A DNA stretch of 23,396 nucleotides, taken from CAYHGV01 sp964356135. GTDB lineage: Bacteria > Hydrothermota > Tepidihabitantia > CAYHGV01. Positions 21,755 through 23,396 of the stretch are shown here, piece by piece. The stretch is taken from assembly GCA_964356135.1 (NCBI GenBank), contig CAYHGV010000042.1, positions 1-23,396 of the forward strand. The letters are read 5' to 3'. How positions within the stretch are numbered: position 1 is the first letter of the stretch; each line of letters begins with the position of its first letter. A model generated the notes under the pieces. The model searched no databases and was not told the DNA's origin. It worked only from the letters and a program-made list of their open reading frames with translations. The translations under genes were made by a program, and so were the position numbers.

Positions 21755-22993
21755 ATGATTGGCAAATTCATTTTTTTATGCACCTTCAGTTGTCTTATTT
21801 TAGATAATAATTCCTTGGGGGCAGAGGCATTTTCCCTGGAAGATTGTATTTCTTGGGCGAAAGAGGCTAATCTTACTCTTGTTCAGGCAAAGACGGCGGC
21901 CGACCAGGCACGGGCAGATTTGATCGGTGCCTATTCATTGTATTATCCAAGTATCGACCTGGCGAGTGGCTATCGAAACGGCGACACTCAAGGCAACTAC
22001 TCCACCGCTCTTGGTTTGAATTACCAGCTGTACCGGGGTGGCTATGCCCGGGCTGGGGTGAGAGGTGCCCAAGCGCGCGTGAAACTGGCAGAAGAGAATT
22101 ACCGTCTTGCCGAAAGTGAAGTGATTCTTTCAGTACAACAGGCATTTTTTCAAATTCTGGAAAAGCAGGAACAGATTGCATCGATCGAAGATATTCTGAA
22201 AAGACGGAAAGAAAACTTGGTCATTATCAAATTGAAGTACACCGGCGGGACCGAAAGTTCACCGGCGGTGAAAGAGGCAGCAGTCAATGTGGCACAAGCC
22301 GAATACGATAAAATGAGAGCGGAAGAAGAGCTCCGTCTGGCAAAAGTGAACCTCAACCTGCTGATTGGCCGGCCCAAAAAAGAAGAACTATCGATACGCT
22401 ATCAAGACAAAGCGACAGCATTCCCCCCGCCGGAGAAAATGATCGAAGAAGCTCAGGCGAAGCGACCGGAGGTCGGCGCCGCGATTTCCAATCAAGAGCT
22501 ACTTGCGGCTCAGGTTACCCAGGCGAAGAGTAACTACCTGCCAACACTTTCTTTATCTTCCTCATTTAATTTGCAGGGCAGCAACTTTCTTGAGCAGAGC
22601 ACCGGTTGGAGTGCAGGGGTAAATCTATCCGTACCGATCTTTAACGGGTTTTCGACCCGGGCGAAGGTCCAGGCTGCGGTTCTGTCACTCAAAATCGAGG
22701 GTATAAAAATTCAGGCATTACAGCAAACTATCGACCAGGAGATTGAGCAGGCGTGGAGCAACTGGAAACTGGCAGAAAAAAATCTTGAAATAGCCAGGTT
22801 GTCGTTCGTGGCACAAACCGAGATGTACCAATTGACGAAACTCCAATATGAACAGGGATTGACCGATTACTTTTTCTTGCAACAAAAGGAAAATTCACTG
22901 ACTTCGGCCGAATATAACCGGGTGACTGCTCAGTTTAATCTCCGGGCCGCCCGGGCTCAATTACTGAAGGCATGGGGAGGAGGAAATCAATGA
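21755..22993 (+). CDS. TolC-family outer-membrane efflux factor
   Basis: A 412-residue outer-membrane channel of the TolC/OEP family. It forms the exit duct of tripartite pumps and accepts an RND or ABC pump through a membrane fusion protein. A signal peptide ends near residue 23 (SLGAEA). Two homologous halves of long coiled-coil helices and short strands follow. The first contains ALGLNYQLYRGGYARAGV; the second repeats the pattern as SAGVNLSVPIFNGFSTRAKVQAA, which is the family signature around the strand-helix junction. Length is normal for the family. AAGGAG precedes the ATG. The stop overlaps the start of the fusion-protein gene by 4 bp (ATGA), so the two are coupled. The gene follows the sigma factor by 136 bp and may belong to its regulon. 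Confidence 0.95.
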   Translation: MIGKFIFLCTFSCLILDNNSLGAEAFSLEDCISWAKEANLTLVQAKTAADQARADLIGAYSLYYPSIDLASGYRNGDTQGNYSTALGLNYQLYRGGYARAGVRGAQARVKLAEENYRLAESEVILSVQQAFFQILEKQEQIASIEDILKRRKENLVIIKLKYTGGTESSPAVKEAAVNVAQAEYDKMRAEEELRLAKVNLNLLIGRPKKEELSIRYQDKATAFPPPEKMIEEAQAKRPEVGAAISNQELLAAQVTQAKSNYLPTLSLSSSFNLQGSNFLEQSTGWSAGVNLSVPIFNGFSTRAKVQAAVLSLKIEGIKIQALQQTIDQEIEQAWSNWKLAEKNLEIARLSFVAQTEMYQLTKLQYEQGLTDYFFLQQKENSLTSAEYNRVTAQFNLRAARAQLLKAWGGGNQ

Positions 22994-23376
22994 AAACAAT
23001 ATGGAAAATTTTGATCGGAATCGTGATCATCGCGGTCATTGTCGGCGGGTATTTGGTGCTGCGCCGCCGAAGCGCCAACCACGCGAATCAATCAAAATAT
23101 ACGACCGTCGAGGTCAAACGGGGAAGTATCGTGGTCAAAATCCTTGCAACCGGTACCGTTCAACCCTATACCCGGGTCGAGTTTCGTTCACCGGTCTCGG
23201 GCCGGATCGAAAGTGTTGTCGTCGATGAACGGGCTAAAGTCAAACCGGGTGACGTCCTGGCATGGATTTCGAGTGAGGATCGGACCGGACTCTTAGATGC
23301 TGCCCGTTCGGGCCTAAAACTGGCACAACGCGCGGGCGACACTAGTGTGCTGTCCCATAAATCACTTGACATTTAA
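22990..23376 (+). CDS. Membrane fusion protein (MacA/HlyD type), N-terminal fragment
   Basis: The start of a periplasmic adaptor that links an inner-membrane pump to the TolC-like protein. An N-terminal anchor helix (about residues 4-26) is followed by the family start TTVEVKRGSIVVKILATGTV and the lipoyl/barrel-sandwich motif SPVSGRIESVVVDERAKVKPGDVLAWISS. The frame ends after 128 residues, where 350-420 is normal; the alpha-hairpin, second lipoyl half and beta-barrel are missing. The last dozen residues look unlike the family, and the DNA there resembles the end of a repeat or insertion element. Either the gene is interrupted or the contig joins something foreign here. The start at 22990 is set by GGAGGAGG and the ATGA overlap; an in-frame ATG 18 bp upstream is less likely. 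Confidence 0.85.
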   Translation: MKTIWKILIGIVIIAVIVGGYLVLRRRSANHANQSKYTTVEVKRGSIVVKILATGTVQPYTRVEFRSPVSGRIESVVVDERAKVKPGDVLAWISSEDRTGLLDAARSGLKLAQRAGDTSVLSHKSLDI

Positions 23377-23396
23377 TGTCATTCTGAACGAAGTGA
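23344..23396. repeat. Repeat or insertion-element-like end that interrupts the fusion-protein gene
   Basis: From about 23344 the coding pattern is lost. The sequence holds GTGCTGTCCCATAAATC, then the palindrome TGACAT-TTA-ATGTCA (23367-23381), then GTCATTCTGAACGAAGTGA at the window end. That last string closely resembles the GTCATTCTGAGCGAAGCGA repeat found between genes in many bacterial genomes. The element extends past the window, so its type cannot be settled. Confidence 0.45.

Noticed and set aside
1..23396. CRISPR array, tRNA genes or prophage
   Set aside because: No regularly spaced direct repeats, no cloverleaf-like sequence with a CCA-end pattern, and no phage structural or integrase genes were seen.

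Overview
The window looks like a chromosomal segment from an uncultured, didermic (outer-membrane) bacterium of the FCB-like or candidate-phylum kind, for example candidate division WOR-3. This is an inference. It rests on a PorV-type outer-membrane protein, two secreted enzymes ending in Por/FlgD-like C-terminal sorting domains, intergenic repeats of several families, and strong AGGAGG ribosome binding sites alongside genes that lack one. There is no phage, CRISPR array, tRNA or complete insertion sequence.

Left part (1-12,000, almost all minus strand). The window opens inside the RNase P RNA gene (rnpB), whose 3' end lies beyond the edge. Going right there is a membrane-anchored protein of unknown function, then a cell-wall group: a gluzincin peptidase, a SpoIID/LytB glycan hydrolase and a small stand-alone penicillin-binding transpeptidase. 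The last two are separated by a repeat. Next come a 417-bp intergenic nest of palindromic repeats, a small lipoprotein, a secreted metallo-beta-lactamase-fold enzyme with a sorting domain, and a 1497-residue alpha-2-macroglobulin with an intact thioester motif. The last two look like one operon transcribed from a strong promoter near 12,010.

Middle (12,000-19,125, plus strand). Divergent from the macroglobulin, two tandem consensus promoters drive a PorV-like barrel protein. It is followed by purA (AMP synthesis), radC, a small two-helix membrane protein and a 919-residue subtilisin-like protease. The protease carries a BNR/sialidase-like domain inserted between its catalytic Asp and His, plus a C-terminal sorting domain. 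The PorV-like protein and the two sorting-domain proteins fit a type IX-like secretion route.

Right part (19,450-23,396, plus strand). A zinc-finger anti-sigma factor, two paralogous LTxxQ (Spy/CnrX-type) envelope proteins and an ECF sigma factor are followed by a TolC-type outer-membrane factor and the start of a membrane fusion protein. This order (anti-sigma, periplasmic sensor, sigma, outer-membrane factor, fusion protein) is that of the cnrYXHCB(A) metal-efflux locus, with the sensor duplicated. The fusion-protein frame stops after 128 codons in repeat-like sequence, so the pump gene is either beyond the window or displaced.

Across the window, nine sigma-70-type promoters that can be read by eye all have a spacer of exactly 16 bp. 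At least three intergenic repeat families occur, and one may have left a remnant inside the P3 helix of RNase P RNA.
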